DNA from: CAYOSU01 sp964406735 | Lineage (GTDB): Bacteria > Bacillota > Clostridia > Christensenellales > CAMQZB01 | NCBI GenBank assembly: GCA_964406735.1 | Contig: CAYOSU010000009.1 | Coordinates: 1-64,000, forward strand | Length of the DNA: 64,000 bases | Direction: 5' to 3' | In this document: positions 16,180 to 23,773 of the stretch, one piece after another | How positions within the stretch are numbered: the stretch's first letter is position 1 | Layout of the letters: each line of letters starts with the position of its first letter | Made by a program: the position numbers and the translations under genes | Notes under the pieces: model-generated | Databases searched by the model: none | What the model was told of the DNA's origin: nothing | The model's input: the letters and a program-made list of their open reading frames with translations, nothing else

Positions 16180-16513
16180 CTTTTTAAGATAGTCGGACGG
16201 TCGCGGGAACTACGTTCACGAGGAAAGTCCGAGCATCACACGGCAAGGGTGGTGGGTAACGCCCACTAAAGGCGACTTTAAGGAAAGTGCAACAGAAAAT
16301 TACCGCAAAGACTTGTCTTTGTAAGGTTGAAAAGGCGAGGTAAGAGCTCACCGACCTTATGGCGACATAAGGTGCAATGTAAACCCCACCCGATGCAAGA
16401 TAAATTGTCGAGGCTGCCCGCCATTTCGACAGAACCGTCGCTTGAACGTTGCGGCAACGTAACGTCTAGATAGATGACCGTCTTTAACAGAACTCGGCTT
16501 ACAGACTATGCTT
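16180..16513 (+). ncRNA. rnpB: RNase P RNA (bacterial, class A type)
   Basis: The catalytic RNA of RNase P, which trims tRNA 5' ends. Conserved core words are GAGGAAAGTCCGAGC (CR-I), GGGTAACGCC, AGTGCAACAGAAA and the 3' block ACAGAACTCGGCTTACAGAC. The 5' strand AAGATAGTC pairs with GACTATGCTT at the 3' end to form P1, which sets the limits. A strong promoter lies upstream and a terminator hairpin downstream. The plus-strand placement, divergent from rarA, is clear. Confidence 0.95.
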
Positions 16514-16525
16514 AACAAGCTACGT

Positions 16526-16563
16526 CGGAGGTAATGCGAAAATCGCATTGCCTCCGTTTTTTT
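16526..16563 (+). terminator. rnpB terminator
   Basis: Stem CGGAGG-x-AATGCGA / TCGCATT-x-CCTCCG with a seven-T run. The 16564-16636 stretch that follows is featureless. Confidence 0.9.
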
Positions 16564-16636
16564 ATGTAAAGACCAAATATAGGACGGCAAAACGATTTTT
16601 TGAGGGCGCAATGGGGTTTAGTCCTATTTTCGCAAA

Positions 16637-16662
16637 GAAAAAACCACCGTGGTCGGTGGTTT
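16637..16662 (-). terminator. terminator of yebC
   Basis: Stem AAACCACC/GGTGGTTT and a T6 run on the minus strand, about 28 bp past the yebC stop. Confidence 0.8.
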
Positions 16663-16689
16663 GATGAATTTCTGTTGTGAGTTTAATTC

Positions 16690-17421
16690 TTAGACGTTAG
16701 AGGCGTTATGGTAAACGTTCTGGACGTCGTCGAGTTCGTCGAAGCGTTCGAGCATTCTCTCAAACGTCTCGATCTTGCCCTCGGGGATCTCGACGGTGGA
16801 CTGAGGTATCCAGCCTCTTTCGGAAGAAGCGATCGTTATCTTCTTCTCCTCCAAGAACTTGCAGACCTGCGAGAATGCCGCTATATCGGTCAATACCTCG
16901 TAGCCGTCGTCCTCTTCGGTTATATCGTCTGCGCCTGCCTCCAAGCAGTAGTCCATAAGGGTGTCGAAGTCAAGACCGGGGTTCTGCTCCTTGTCGATAG
17001 CGATTATTCCACGTCTGTCGAACATGAAGGATACGCAACCGCTCGTGCCCATCTGGCCGCCCGACTTATCGAACACGCAACGTACGTCGCCGCCCGTTCT
17101 GTTCTTATTGTCCGTGAGGGTTTCTACCAATACCGCTACGCCTGCACAGCCGTAGCCTTCATATATGAGCTCCTCGTAGTTTATCGCATTGAGCTCGCCC
17201 GACGCTTTCTTGATGCCGTTCTGGATACGGTCGTTGGGCATGTTGTTCTGCTTTGCTTTCTGAATTGCATCGTACAACTTGGAGTTGGAGTTGGGATCGG
17301 GTCCGCCTGCCTTTACCGCAACGGCGATCTCTCTGCCGATCTTCGTAAATATCGCAGCCTTAGCCGCATCCGCTTTTCCCTTTCTTGCCTGTATGTTATG
17401 CCATTTGCTATGTCCTGACAT
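16690..17421 (-). CDS. yebC: YebC/PmpR family protein
   Basis: A 243-residue YebC/TACO1-family protein, full length, with the family N-terminus MSGHSKWHNIQARKGKADA, the central NMPNDRIQNGIKKASGE block and the C-terminal FERMLERLDELDDVQNVYHN-like end (ERFDELDDVQNVYHN). The family has been described both as a DNA-binding regulator and, more recently, as a factor that helps ribosomes through difficult sequences. Its ATG overlaps the stop codon of the upstream TrmH-family gene (TAATG), so translation is probably coupled. Confidence 0.95.
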   Translation of the reverse strand: MSGHSKWHNIQARKGKADAAKAAIFTKIGREIAVAVKAGGPDPNSNSKLYDAIQKAKQNNMPNDRIQNGIKKASGELNAINYEELIYEGYGCAGVAVLVETLTDNKNRTGGDVRCVFDKSGGQMGTSGCVSFMFDRRGIIAIDKEQNPGLDFDTLMDYCLEAGADDITEEDDGYEVLTDIAAFSQVCKFLEEKKITIASSERGWIPQSTVEIPEGKIETFERMLERFDELDDVQNVYHNASNV

Positions 17422-18158
17422 TAGTTCTTCTCCTTTTGAAATTGATACATCAATACGCTTCCCGACACGGCTACGTTGAGCGACTCGACTCCGTTACACA
17501 TCGGTATCGACACCACCTCGTCCGCCATGCGCTTTATCTTCTCGCTGACGCCGTTGCCCTCGTTGCCTACGGCAATAGCTACGTTTTTTGAGGAATACTC
17601 ACCCTCAAACACGTTTTTGCCGCCCATATCGGCGACGAAAAGCCTCTTTTTATCCAAAACGCTCCTTAGGTCGTCTATATCGGAATTTACGATATTTACC
17701 CTGAAAATTCCACCCATCGAAGACCTTATCGCTTTCATCGAATAAGGGTCGGCGCAGTTTATCGCTATTACGTCGATAAAATCCGTTGCTGCCGCCGTCC
17801 TTATCAATGCGCCTACGTTCTTGGGGTCCTGAAGCTCCTCTAAGACTATCGCCCGATTTTCTCTATTTGGCTTTTTGGCGTTGCTTTTTTTTACTACCGC
17901 TATCTCGCCCTGCGGCGTCTTTACGTCGGAAAGCTTGGCGATAACGTTATCGGTCGTCAGCACTATCTTTTCAGGCTCGACAAAGGGCAATTTTTCGCCG
18001 TTCTCGGCGTATACCCTTACTATTTCGTAGCCGCACTTTTGCGCTTCCTCAATAAGCTTTGCGCCCTCCAAAAGGAACTCGCCCCTTTCGTCACGCACCT
18101 TCTTTTCCTTGAGCTTGGCGTCTGCCGCTACTAATTTGTTGCTCGATGACGTTATCAT
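17421..18158 (-). CDS. TrmH/SpoU-family RNA 2'-O-ribose methyltransferase
   Basis: A 245-residue SPOUT methylase acting on rRNA or tRNA with S-adenosylmethionine. An N-terminal substrate-binding domain (about 1-90) precedes the knotted SPOUT domain with the three motifs LEELQDPKNVGALIRTA (motif 1), IAVGNEGNGVS (motif 2) and IPMCNGVESLNVAVSGSVLM (motif 3). The conserved Asn and Arg of motif 1 are present. It follows rplT after a terminator and shares a TAATG overlap with yebC. The target nucleotide cannot be told from sequence. Confidence 0.92.
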   Translation of the reverse strand: MITSSSNKLVAADAKLKEKKVRDERGEFLLEGAKLIEEAQKCGYEIVRVYAENGEKLPFVEPEKIVLTTDNVIAKLSDVKTPQGEIAVVKKSNAKKPNRENRAIVLEELQDPKNVGALIRTAAATDFIDVIAINCADPYSMKAIRSSMGGIFRVNIVNSDIDDLRSVLDKKRLFVADMGGKNVFEGEYSSKNVAIAVGNEGNGVSEKIKRMADEVVSIPMCNGVESLNVAVSGSVLMYQFQKEKN

Positions 18159-18171
18159 TTCCTTGCTTTTG

Positions 18172-18203
18172 TTAAAAAAGCAGCCGTTTTTGGCGACTGC
18201 TTG
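18172..18203 (-). terminator. terminator after rplT
   Basis: Stem AAGCAG-CG/CG-CTGCTT with a T6 run on the minus strand between rplT and the TrmH-family gene. Some readthrough into the next gene is possible. Confidence 0.75.
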
Positions 18204-18216
18204 TCTGGTTTTCGGG

Positions 18217-18570
18217 TTAGTTCAAAGCAGCTTTAGCCTTTTCGGTCAAAGCCGTGAAGCCCTGCGGATCGTTGACTGCTATGTCGGCAAGTACCTTACG
18301 GTCGAGCGCAATGTTAGCCTTCTTGAGTCCGTTGATGAATACGGAATAGCTCATTCCGTTGAGACGGCATGCAGCGTTGATTCTCGTGATCCACAAAGAT
18401 CTGAAATCTCTCTTTTTGTGCTTTCTGCCTACGTATGCATAAGCCTCGGATTTCATCTTTGCCTGACGGGCAACTCTATAAAGTTTGCTCTTTCCTCCGA
18501 AGTATCCCTTCGTGAGCTTCAAAATTTTTCTTCTTTTTTTAACAGCGTTTACGGCTCTTTTGATTCTCAT
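18217..18570 (-). CDS. rplT: 50S ribosomal protein L20
   Basis: 117 residues, the usual length, with the family pattern MRIKRAVNAVKKRRKILK, GYFGGKSKLYRVARQAKMKS and FRSLWITRINAACRLNG. L20 binds 23S rRNA early in 50S assembly and in Firmicutes represses its own infC-rpmI-rplT operon by binding the leader. It is the third gene of that operon, 19 bp after rpmI. Confidence 0.98.
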   Translation of the reverse strand: MRIKRAVNAVKKRRKILKLTKGYFGGKSKLYRVARQAKMKSEAYAYVGRKHKKRDFRSLWITRINAACRLNGMSYSVFINGLKKANIALDRKVLADIAVNDPQGFTALTEKAKAALN

Positions 18571-18589
18571 TTTGTTATCCTCCCTTCAA

Positions 18590-18790
18590 TTACGCCTTGT
18601 AAGGAATCATGTTCTTTACGTTCTTTTCAACAGTCTTATCGACGTAACCGCCGTGACGAAGATTTCTCTTGGTCTTTCTGTCTTTCTTGTTCAAGATGTG
18701 GTTCTTGTAAGCTTTTGCTCTTTTGATCTTACCCGTTTTCGTAAATCTGAAACGCTTCTTGGATGCGCTATGCGATTTCTGTTTAGGCAT
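18590..18790 (-). CDS. rpmI: 50S ribosomal protein L35
   Basis: 66 residues, with the typical MPKQKSHSASKKRFRFTKTG start and KRNLRHGGYVDKT end. Middle gene of the infC-rpmI-rplT operon, 27 bp after infC. Confidence 0.98.
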   Translation of the reverse strand: MPKQKSHSASKKRFRFTKTGKIKRAKAYKNHILNKKDRKTKRNLRHGGYVDKTVEKNVKNMIPYKA

Positions 18791-18817
18791 AATGTCTGTC
18801 CTCCGATATATTTTTGA

Positions 18818-19336
18818 TTATTTTTTCTCTTTATTTTTAGCCAATACCATGAAGATGTTTCTACCCTCTTGCTTTGGCGCCAAATCGATCGTGCAACGCT
18901 CTTTTACGAGCTCATAAAACTTGTACATCACGTCAACTGCAAGCTGCGGACGAGCCTGCTGACGGCCTTTCATCCTTATCGAAAGCCTTACCTTGTCGTA
19001 ATCGTCGAAGAACTTCAAGCACTGGCGAGCCTTGGTCTCTAAGTCGTGAGTGTCTATCATGACCGAAAGCGAAAGCTCCTTTGCTTCGTTCGTCTTCTGA
19101 TTCTTCTTGGCTTCCTTTTCCTTTTTCAATATCTCGTAACGGTATTTGCCGTAGTCCATTATCTTGCATACGGGCGGAACTGCGTTAGGCGAGATCTTGA
19201 CGAGATCGAGCTCCTTTTCGTCAGCCATCCTCTGAGCTTCCGCACGAGGGACTATTCCGATCTGCTCACCGTTTTCGGCGATCAAGCGAACTTCCTTATC
19301 TCTTATCGCTTCGTTGATCTGATGATTGATGTTAAT
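18818..19336 (-). CDS. infC: translation initiation factor IF-3, AUU start
   Basis: IF-3 dissociates ribosomes and checks the start codon-initiator tRNA match. The reading frame opens with ATT at 19336 (INHQINEAIRDKEVRLIAENGEQ), giving 172 residues. The first downstream TTG would lose the conserved INEAIRDKEVRLI block. AGGAG sits 9 nt before the ATT. AUU is the well-known start codon of infC in other bacteria, where IF-3 discriminates against it to limit its own synthesis. The N-domain, linker and C-domain (VRLSIRMKGRQQARPQLA) are complete. The leader carries a promoter and an attenuator. Confidence 0.96.
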   Translation of the reverse strand: MNINHQINEAIRDKEVRLIAENGEQIGIVPRAEAQRMADEKELDLVKISPNAVPPVCKIMDYGKYRYEILKKEKEAKKNQKTNEAKELSLSVMIDTHDLETKARQCLKFFDDYDKVRLSIRMKGRQQARPQLAVDVMYKFYELVKERCTIDLAPKQEGRNIFMVLAKNKEKK

Positions 19337-19382
19337 AGTAGTTTTCTCCTAAATTTATATTTCTTTTCTGCGGTCAGAAACA

Positions 19383-19411
19383 AAAAAACCGCAAGCAAAA
19401 AGACACTCGCG
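19383..19411 (-). promoter_or_regulatory. attenuator-like hairpin in the infC leader
   Basis: Within the roughly 150-nt leader, CGCGAG pairs with CTTGCG (one G-T pair) over a 10-nt loop, directly followed by G and seven T on the minus strand. In Firmicutes the infC-rpmI-rplT leader is controlled by L20-dependent attenuation; position and T-run fit that, but the L20-binding fold itself was not verified. Confidence 0.6.
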
Positions 19412-19496
19412 ATTACGAAAAAGATCATATCTGAAGTAGCGACCGTTTTAACAAATCTGACGGTGGAGAAGTCTCCCTCTCTCTTTTTGCTTAAAC

Positions 19497-19525
19497 ATAA
19501 TATCATATCGGGGCAGTATTGTCAA
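19497..19525 (-). promoter_or_regulatory. promoter of infC-rpmI-rplT
   Basis: TTGACA-N17-TATTAT with a TGA extended -10; start expected near 19490. A strong consensus, as expected for a ribosomal operon. Confidence 0.88.
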
Positions 19526-19575
19526 CCAAAAAAGCTCGATTTTTTGCGGTTTTTTCACACCTTTCGAACCTTTTT

Positions 19576-20295
19576 CTAAAAGATCATTCTAAGGGCGCAG
19601 TTTACGCTTTTCGGGAGCTTTTGAGAGTATACCGCTATCTTTTTCGGCATATTTTCGGCAATAATTGCTATCATCTCTTCGCCATATGAAAGCTCTTTTT
19701 CAAGCGCCTTGAATGAATAGCTTTTCTCTTTTAAGTCGCAATTTACTATCCTCGGCGTTTCGGCATCTATTATATACAAGACATCTTCCTTTCGCTCAAC
19801 GGTAGACGCTATGCATTTTATCAGCTTTTTAAGCTCTTTTTTATCGGTCAAAAGCTCTTCGCTTTTCTTTATTGCAAATGCTATCGCACTCCACTCCTCT
19901 TCCTCGTCTTTCAGCAAAAAGTTCTTTATGCCGTCGATATTATATTCCGAAAAGTCGGAAAGCGATGCTAAAAGCAGGCTTTTTGAAACGTAAAAGTCGG
20001 ACATTATAAGTAAATGCAAAAGCAAAAAGGCGTGCTCTTTTTCTACGTTTTTCGGCAAATGGGCGGTATAAAGCGTACGCTTTGCATCGAAAAGAACGCT
20101 TGTCGAAAGAACTTCTTTCAGCTTGCCTTGAAAGGAGTGAAAATACTTGTCGGGGACGTCGTACCTTATCTTTTTTTCGTCGCCGTCGTTTTCAATGAAA
20201 GTTTTTATGCCCAAAGTGTCGGCGGTGCTTTTGAGTGCGTTATTGATTATATCTAAAAGCTCGAAGCGTTTTGAGGTTACCGTTATATCTTTCAT
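19576..20295 (-). CDS. ytxC: YtxC-like protein
   Basis: A 239-residue protein resembling the YtxC family (annotated as putative sporulation protein). The best block is SEYNIDGIKNFLLKDEEEEW, matching the family's F/YNIxGFxxFRLKEY region, and the C-terminal ALEKELSYGEEMIAIIAENMPKKI. Divergent overall, so the call rests partly on position: ytxC commonly sits next to thrS-infC in Clostridia and Bacilli, and here it is directly upstream of infC, though no thrS is present. Molecular function unknown. AGGGAA precedes the ATG. Confidence 0.72.
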   Translation of the reverse strand: MKDITVTSKRFELLDIINNALKSTADTLGIKTFIENDGDEKKIRYDVPDKYFHSFQGKLKEVLSTSVLFDAKRTLYTAHLPKNVEKEHAFLLLHLLIMSDFYVSKSLLLASLSDFSEYNIDGIKNFLLKDEEEEWSAIAFAIKKSEELLTDKKELKKLIKCIASTVERKEDVLYIIDAETPRIVNCDLKEKSYSFKALEKELSYGEEMIAIIAENMPKKIAVYSQKLPKSVNCALRMIF

Positions 20296-20414
20296 AATTT
20301 CCCTAAATATATTGTAGTTGATATGAGGTAAATATATGCACGGATAATCGGGGCGTTAATATCCCATTGGTGAACATTTCGTTCGGTTTTATGCGTTTTA
20401 AGGAAAATTTGGTG

Positions 20415-20443
20415 TTGACACGCCGCTTTTTTCTCGGTAAAAT
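20415..20443 (+). promoter_or_regulatory. promoter of the second GH43 gene
   Basis: TTGACA-N17-TAAAAT. The start would be near 20450, leaving only about 16 nt of leader, which is just enough for AGGAGG at 20456-20461 before the ATG at 20466. The 20296-20414 stretch has nothing else beyond the ytxC upstream region. Confidence 0.75.
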
Positions 20444-20465
20444 ATAATTGATAACAGGAGGAACT

Positions 20466-22235
20466 ATGAAATATTTTTGCAATCCGCTTAACGTAAGCTA
20501 TAAGTATCAATTCAACAAAAGCCCCGAGGACAAAATAATCCCATCCCGTGAGGGCGCAGACCCGTCGCTCGTTGCGTTCAAGGGAAAGTATATACTCTTT
20601 CCCTCTATGTCGTGCGGCTTTTTTTATAGCGACGATCTCGTTACCTGGGAGTTCCACGCAACGCCGATGCTTCCCAACTACGACTACGCACCCGACGTAA
20701 GAGTGGTCGGCGAGTATCTTTATTATTGCGCATCAAACCACGAGCACGGCGTGCATTACAGGACTTCAGACCCGTTTTCCGATTCCTGGGAGCGCATCGA
20801 GGGCGGTATGCCGTTCTGGGATCCCAATCTTTTCTGCGATGACGACGGCAGGCTGTATTTTTATTGGGGAAGCTCGACGAGTGAGCCTATTTACGGCGTG
20901 GAGCTTGACAGAAACACCTTGCAGCCTATCGGTGAAAGAGTTGCGCTCATCACCTGCGATCCGACCGTAAAGGGCTTCGAGCGGTCTGGTGAAGACCATA
21001 TTCCGCCCCGTTCCAAGGAAGAAGTGGACGCCATCTTAGCTCAGATGGAGCATTCGCCTATGAGCGAGGAGATGAAAAAGGTGGCGGCTTCGTACATTCG
21101 AAGCGACCCATACGTCGAGGGAGTCTGGATGACAAAAAGGGGCGGCAGGTATTATCTGCAATACGCTACTCCGTCGTCTGGCTACAACATCTATTCGGAC
21201 GCAGTTTACGTGAGCGATAAGCCGCTCGAAGGCTTCGTACTTTCTCCTAACAACCCGTTTTCTTATAAGCCGGGCGGATTCTTCCCGGGTGCAGGACACG
21301 GCTCGACAGTCGAGGACTTCTCCGGCAACTGGTGGCACATCGCTACGGGCAGGATCTGCGTTAACCACAACTTTGAAAGGCGTATAGGGCTTTATCCCGT
21401 CGGCTTTGACAAGGACGGCGAAATGTTCTGCAATCAACGCTTCGGCGACTGGCCGATAGCAGTCCTCGGAAACTCTCAGGACCCGTGGAGAAAGCCCGAC
21501 TTTATGCTACTTTCTTACGGTAAAAGGGCTACCGCATCGACTGAAGAGCGGGCCGCAAGCTTTGCTGTCGACGAGGATATCAGGACGTTCTGGCAGGCAA
21601 AAGCGAACGACCTTACGCCATATCTTGAAGTAGACCTCGGAAAAGCGTTTGACGTTAACGCCATTCAGATAAACTTTGCCGACCTGGGAATGGAAATGCA
21701 ACTTCCCGAAAACGCAACGCTCCGTGGAGCGTTACATCAGGAGCGCTGGATAGACGAAGCGCATCAGCCTACTCGTTGGAGGCTTTTGGGAAGCGTTGAC
21801 GGGGAAAATTACTTCGTTATCGAGGATAAGTCAAGCGTTGACACAGACCTTTCGCACGATCTCGTCGTTTGCGAAAACGCCGTTAAGGCAAGGTACGTTA
21901 AGCTCGAGATCGTCGCTCTCCCCTACGGGCAGCCTGCGTGCGTCAGCGGACTCCGTGTGTTCGGAAAGGGCGACGGTGAAGCGCCTAAATCCGTTTGCGA
22001 CGTTGACGCAGAGATATTGGGCGAGCTTGAAGTGAACGTTTCCTGGACGGGAAATGCTGTCGGCTACAACGTCGTTTGGGGATATGCGCCCGACAAGCTT
22101 TATCACTGCAATCAGACCTTTGGGCGTGAGGTTACGCTAAGAGGACTTGTTAAGGGGCAAAGCCTTTACGTCAGAGTGGACTCTTTCAACGAATCGGGCA
22201 TAACCGAGGGTGAAAAAGTCGTTAAAGTCAAATAA
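20466..22235 (+). CDS. GH43-family glycosidase with F5/8C and Fn3 modules (paralogue)
   Basis: A 590-residue enzyme with the same module order as the one at 10218-11933: GH43 propeller (about 1-345), F5/8C-like module (about 350-500) and Fn3 (about 510-590). The catalytic triad is D32 (ADPSLV), D119 (FWDPNLFCDDDG) and E218 (YVEGVWMT). No signal peptide, so cytoplasmic action on imported oligosaccharides is likely. AGGAGG 5 nt upstream fixes the ATG over an upstream TTG. It stands alone with its own promoter and terminator, unlike the first copy. The two differ enough to be an old duplication or separate acquisitions. Confidence 0.9.
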   Translation: MKYFCNPLNVSYKYQFNKSPEDKIIPSREGADPSLVAFKGKYILFPSMSCGFFYSDDLVTWEFHATPMLPNYDYAPDVRVVGEYLYYCASNHEHGVHYRTSDPFSDSWERIEGGMPFWDPNLFCDDDGRLYFYWGSSTSEPIYGVELDRNTLQPIGERVALITCDPTVKGFERSGEDHIPPRSKEEVDAILAQMEHSPMSEEMKKVAASYIRSDPYVEGVWMTKRGGRYYLQYATPSSGYNIYSDAVYVSDKPLEGFVLSPNNPFSYKPGGFFPGAGHGSTVEDFSGNWWHIATGRICVNHNFERRIGLYPVGFDKDGEMFCNQRFGDWPIAVLGNSQDPWRKPDFMLLSYGKRATASTEERAASFAVDEDIRTFWQAKANDLTPYLEVDLGKAFDVNAIQINFADLGMEMQLPENATLRGALHQERWIDEAHQPTRWRLLGSVDGENYFVIEDKSSVDTDLSHDLVVCENAVKARYVKLEIVALPYGQPACVSGLRVFGKGDGEAPKSVCDVDAEILGELEVNVSWTGNAVGYNVVWGYAPDKLYHCNQTFGREVTLRGLVKGQSLYVRVDSFNESGITEGEKVVKVK

Positions 22236-22244
22236 TAATTACGG

Positions 22245-22271
22245 AAAAGACCGCACTTGGCGGTCTTTTTT
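22245..22271 (+). terminator. terminator of the second GH43 gene
   Basis: Stem AAAAGACCGC/GCGGTCTTTT with a T6 run, 10 bp after the stop. Confidence 0.9.
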
Positions 22272-22282
22272 ATTGCGTTATT

Positions 22283-22299
22283 TGTCGGATTTTGTCGAA
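22283..22299 (+). promoter_or_regulatory. two Spo0A-box-like heptamers 10 bp apart
   Basis: TGTCGGA at 22283 and TGTCGAA at 22293, first bases exactly 10 bp apart, between the convergent GH43 and EamA genes. TGTCGAA is the consensus Spo0A box. Related longer arrays are at 32863 and 49044. Function here is unknown because no promoter is near. Confidence 0.5.
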
Positions 22300-22316
22300 A
22301 ATACAGTTTTTTGGCG

Positions 22317-22346
22317 CAAAAAAGGCTACGCCGTTTGCGTAGCCAA
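22317..22346 (-). terminator. terminator of the EamA gene
   Basis: Stem GGCTACGC/GCGTAGCC with a T6 run on the minus strand, just past the stop. Confidence 0.88.
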
Positions 22347-22352
22347 AGTTTA

Positions 22353-23267
22353 TCAGCTATCGGTGTTTGTTTTTATCTCCCCGTCTTCTTTTTTCTTGGG
22401 GCGTATCTGGGAGATCAGAAGTCCCGATATTGCCAAAAGTCCGCCTGCGATGAAGGTTACGGAGAGCTCTTCGTAGCCGAAAAGCAGGGAGAATACCGCT
22501 CCGAACACCGCTTCCGTCGCCATGATGAGAGATACCTTTGTCGGTGAAAGCACCTTTTGTGCGTGGGTCTGGATTATATAGGCAACGAAGCTCGAAAGAA
22601 CGCCTAAGTAAAGCACGGGGAGTATGCCGCTTGCAAAGTCAAATTCAGGGATCTTCTTGACGTCGAAAATGAGGAAGCACACTAAGAACAGTATCGCAGC
22701 CATGGACGACTGAATGAACGTTACTATCTTGGGGTCTGTGTTCTTTACAGCCTTTTCGAGGAAGATGAACTGCAACGCAAAGGACACCGCCGCTATTATC
22801 GAGTAAAAGTCGCCCGCTTTCAGGTTATTGAGAGAAAGACTTGGGATATTCAATACTAATATGCCGCCAAAGACGAGTACCGCCGCTATTACCTCTGTTA
22901 TGCGGGGCTTTACCCTGAACAAAAGCGCAAGCAAAATGGGCACGAAAACGGTATACGAGCCCGTTATCAATGCGTTATTGCCCGGCGTCGTATACGTCTG
23001 TCCCAAGACCTGAAAGAAGAAGCCTAAGGTCATGAAAAGACCAGAAACGAGCGAGGGCTTTACGTCTTCTATCGTCATCTTGGCGATTATCTTCGGGAAG
23101 GCTATAAAGGTCAACACAGCCGCCACAGCAAAGCGGCAGAAGTTGATAAACAGCGTAGTAAAGCCGCTTTCAAGCGACTTCTCGACCATTATAAAGCCCA
23201 TGCCCCATATCATTCCGACAAGAAGCAGACCTAACGACATCGTTGTTTCTTTCTTTTTATTACCCAT
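22353..23267 (-). CDS. EamA/DMT-family exporter
   Basis: A 304-residue protein with ten predicted helices in two EamA (drug/metabolite transporter) repeats, about 7-140 and 150-285. Family signs are GLLLVGMIWGMGFIMVEKSL at the start and LSSFVAYIIQTHAQKVLSPTKVSLIMATEAVFGA-type sequence in the second repeat (VSLIMATEAVFGAVFSLLFG). Members export amino acids or other metabolites; the substrate cannot be read. The tail KKKEDGEIKTNTDS is cytoplasmic. Monocistronic with its own promoter. Confidence 0.9.
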   Translation of the reverse strand: MGNKKKETTMSLGLLLVGMIWGMGFIMVEKSLESGFTTLFINFCRFAVAAVLTFIAFPKIIAKMTIEDVKPSLVSGLFMTLGFFFQVLGQTYTTPGNNALITGSYTVFVPILLALLFRVKPRITEVIAAVLVFGGILVLNIPSLSLNNLKAGDFYSIIAAVSFALQFIFLEKAVKNTDPKIVTFIQSSMAAILFLVCFLIFDVKKIPEFDFASGILPVLYLGVLSSFVAYIIQTHAQKVLSPTKVSLIMATEAVFGAVFSLLFGYEELSVTFIAGGLLAISGLLISQIRPKKKEDGEIKTNTDS

Positions 23268-23311
23268 TTCTCGTTCCTTGAATATTTTGTCCGTAATGCA
23301 AAAGACAATTT

Positions 23312-23340
23312 ATTTTAACATACAAAAAAATTATTTGCAA
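23312..23340 (-). promoter_or_regulatory. promoter of the EamA gene with adjacent single 0A-like box
   Basis: TTGCAA-N17-TAAAAT with a TGT extended -10. TGTCGAG (23345) lies immediately upstream of the -35 box. A single degenerate heptamer is expected often by chance. Confidence 0.6.
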
Positions 23341-23414
23341 ACTTTGTCGAGTATGAAAAAATTGCGTACCCGACAAGTTTTCAAATAAATATGCAAGAGA
23401 AGCAACATGCTTTT

Positions 23415-23436
23415 ATTGTCCAAAATATTGGACAAT
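23415..23436. other. inverted repeat ATTGTCCAA-N4-TTGGACAAT
   Basis: A perfect 9-bp inverted repeat with a 4-bp centre, in the 500-bp divergent gap between EamA and the flavoprotein gene. Form and length fit a dimeric-repressor operator, but no known operator is matched. Confidence 0.4.
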
Positions 23437-23510
23437 TGCCCGACAAACAGCGAAAAACTGCTTTATTTTTCGGGAAAATAAAGTAAATTCCCCCGAGAAA
23501 GCGAGTGGAT

Positions 23511-23608
23511 TTTATGCAAAAACCGCACGATTTTATGCATAAAAACACTTTATTATGCAAAAGTTTTGTGCATAAATATAAGCAAAAGCACCCTTTTTCG
23601 TGCATAAA
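23511..23608. repeat. cluster of five TTATGCA/TGCATAA words
   Basis: Copies at about 23511, 23532 (palindromic TTTTATGCATAAAA), 23552, 23568 and 23600 in about 100 bp of AT-rich non-coding sequence. The rest of 23341-23707 holds a hairpin (GTCG/CGAC arms, 23343-23378) and no gene. Confidence 0.5.
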
Positions 23609-23707
23609 AATTTTTGGCAAAAAATTCGTTCCATCCCCTCTTTTTATTATATTTTGCGCTATTTTTATTTTGTTAACGCATTTTTCTGCCGTTAAAGCGC
23701 AGTTGAT

Positions 23708-23736
23708 TTGACAAATAGCGTTTTTTAGTGTAAAGT
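23708..23736 (+). promoter_or_regulatory. promoter of the COG2509-like flavoprotein gene
   Basis: TTGACA-N17-TAAAGT, about 37 bp before the ATG at 23774, with GGAGCGAGG as ribosome binding site. Confidence 0.75.
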
Positions 23737-23773
23737 CTTTAATGGTAAAAAATAGATTGGAGCGAGGTTTGAA

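Noticed and set aside
19303..19506. 67-residue frame with a membrane-like stretch in the infC leader
   Set aside because: Its ATG lies at the -10/transcription start of the infC promoter and it covers the attenuator, so it cannot be translated as such; it is leader RNA.
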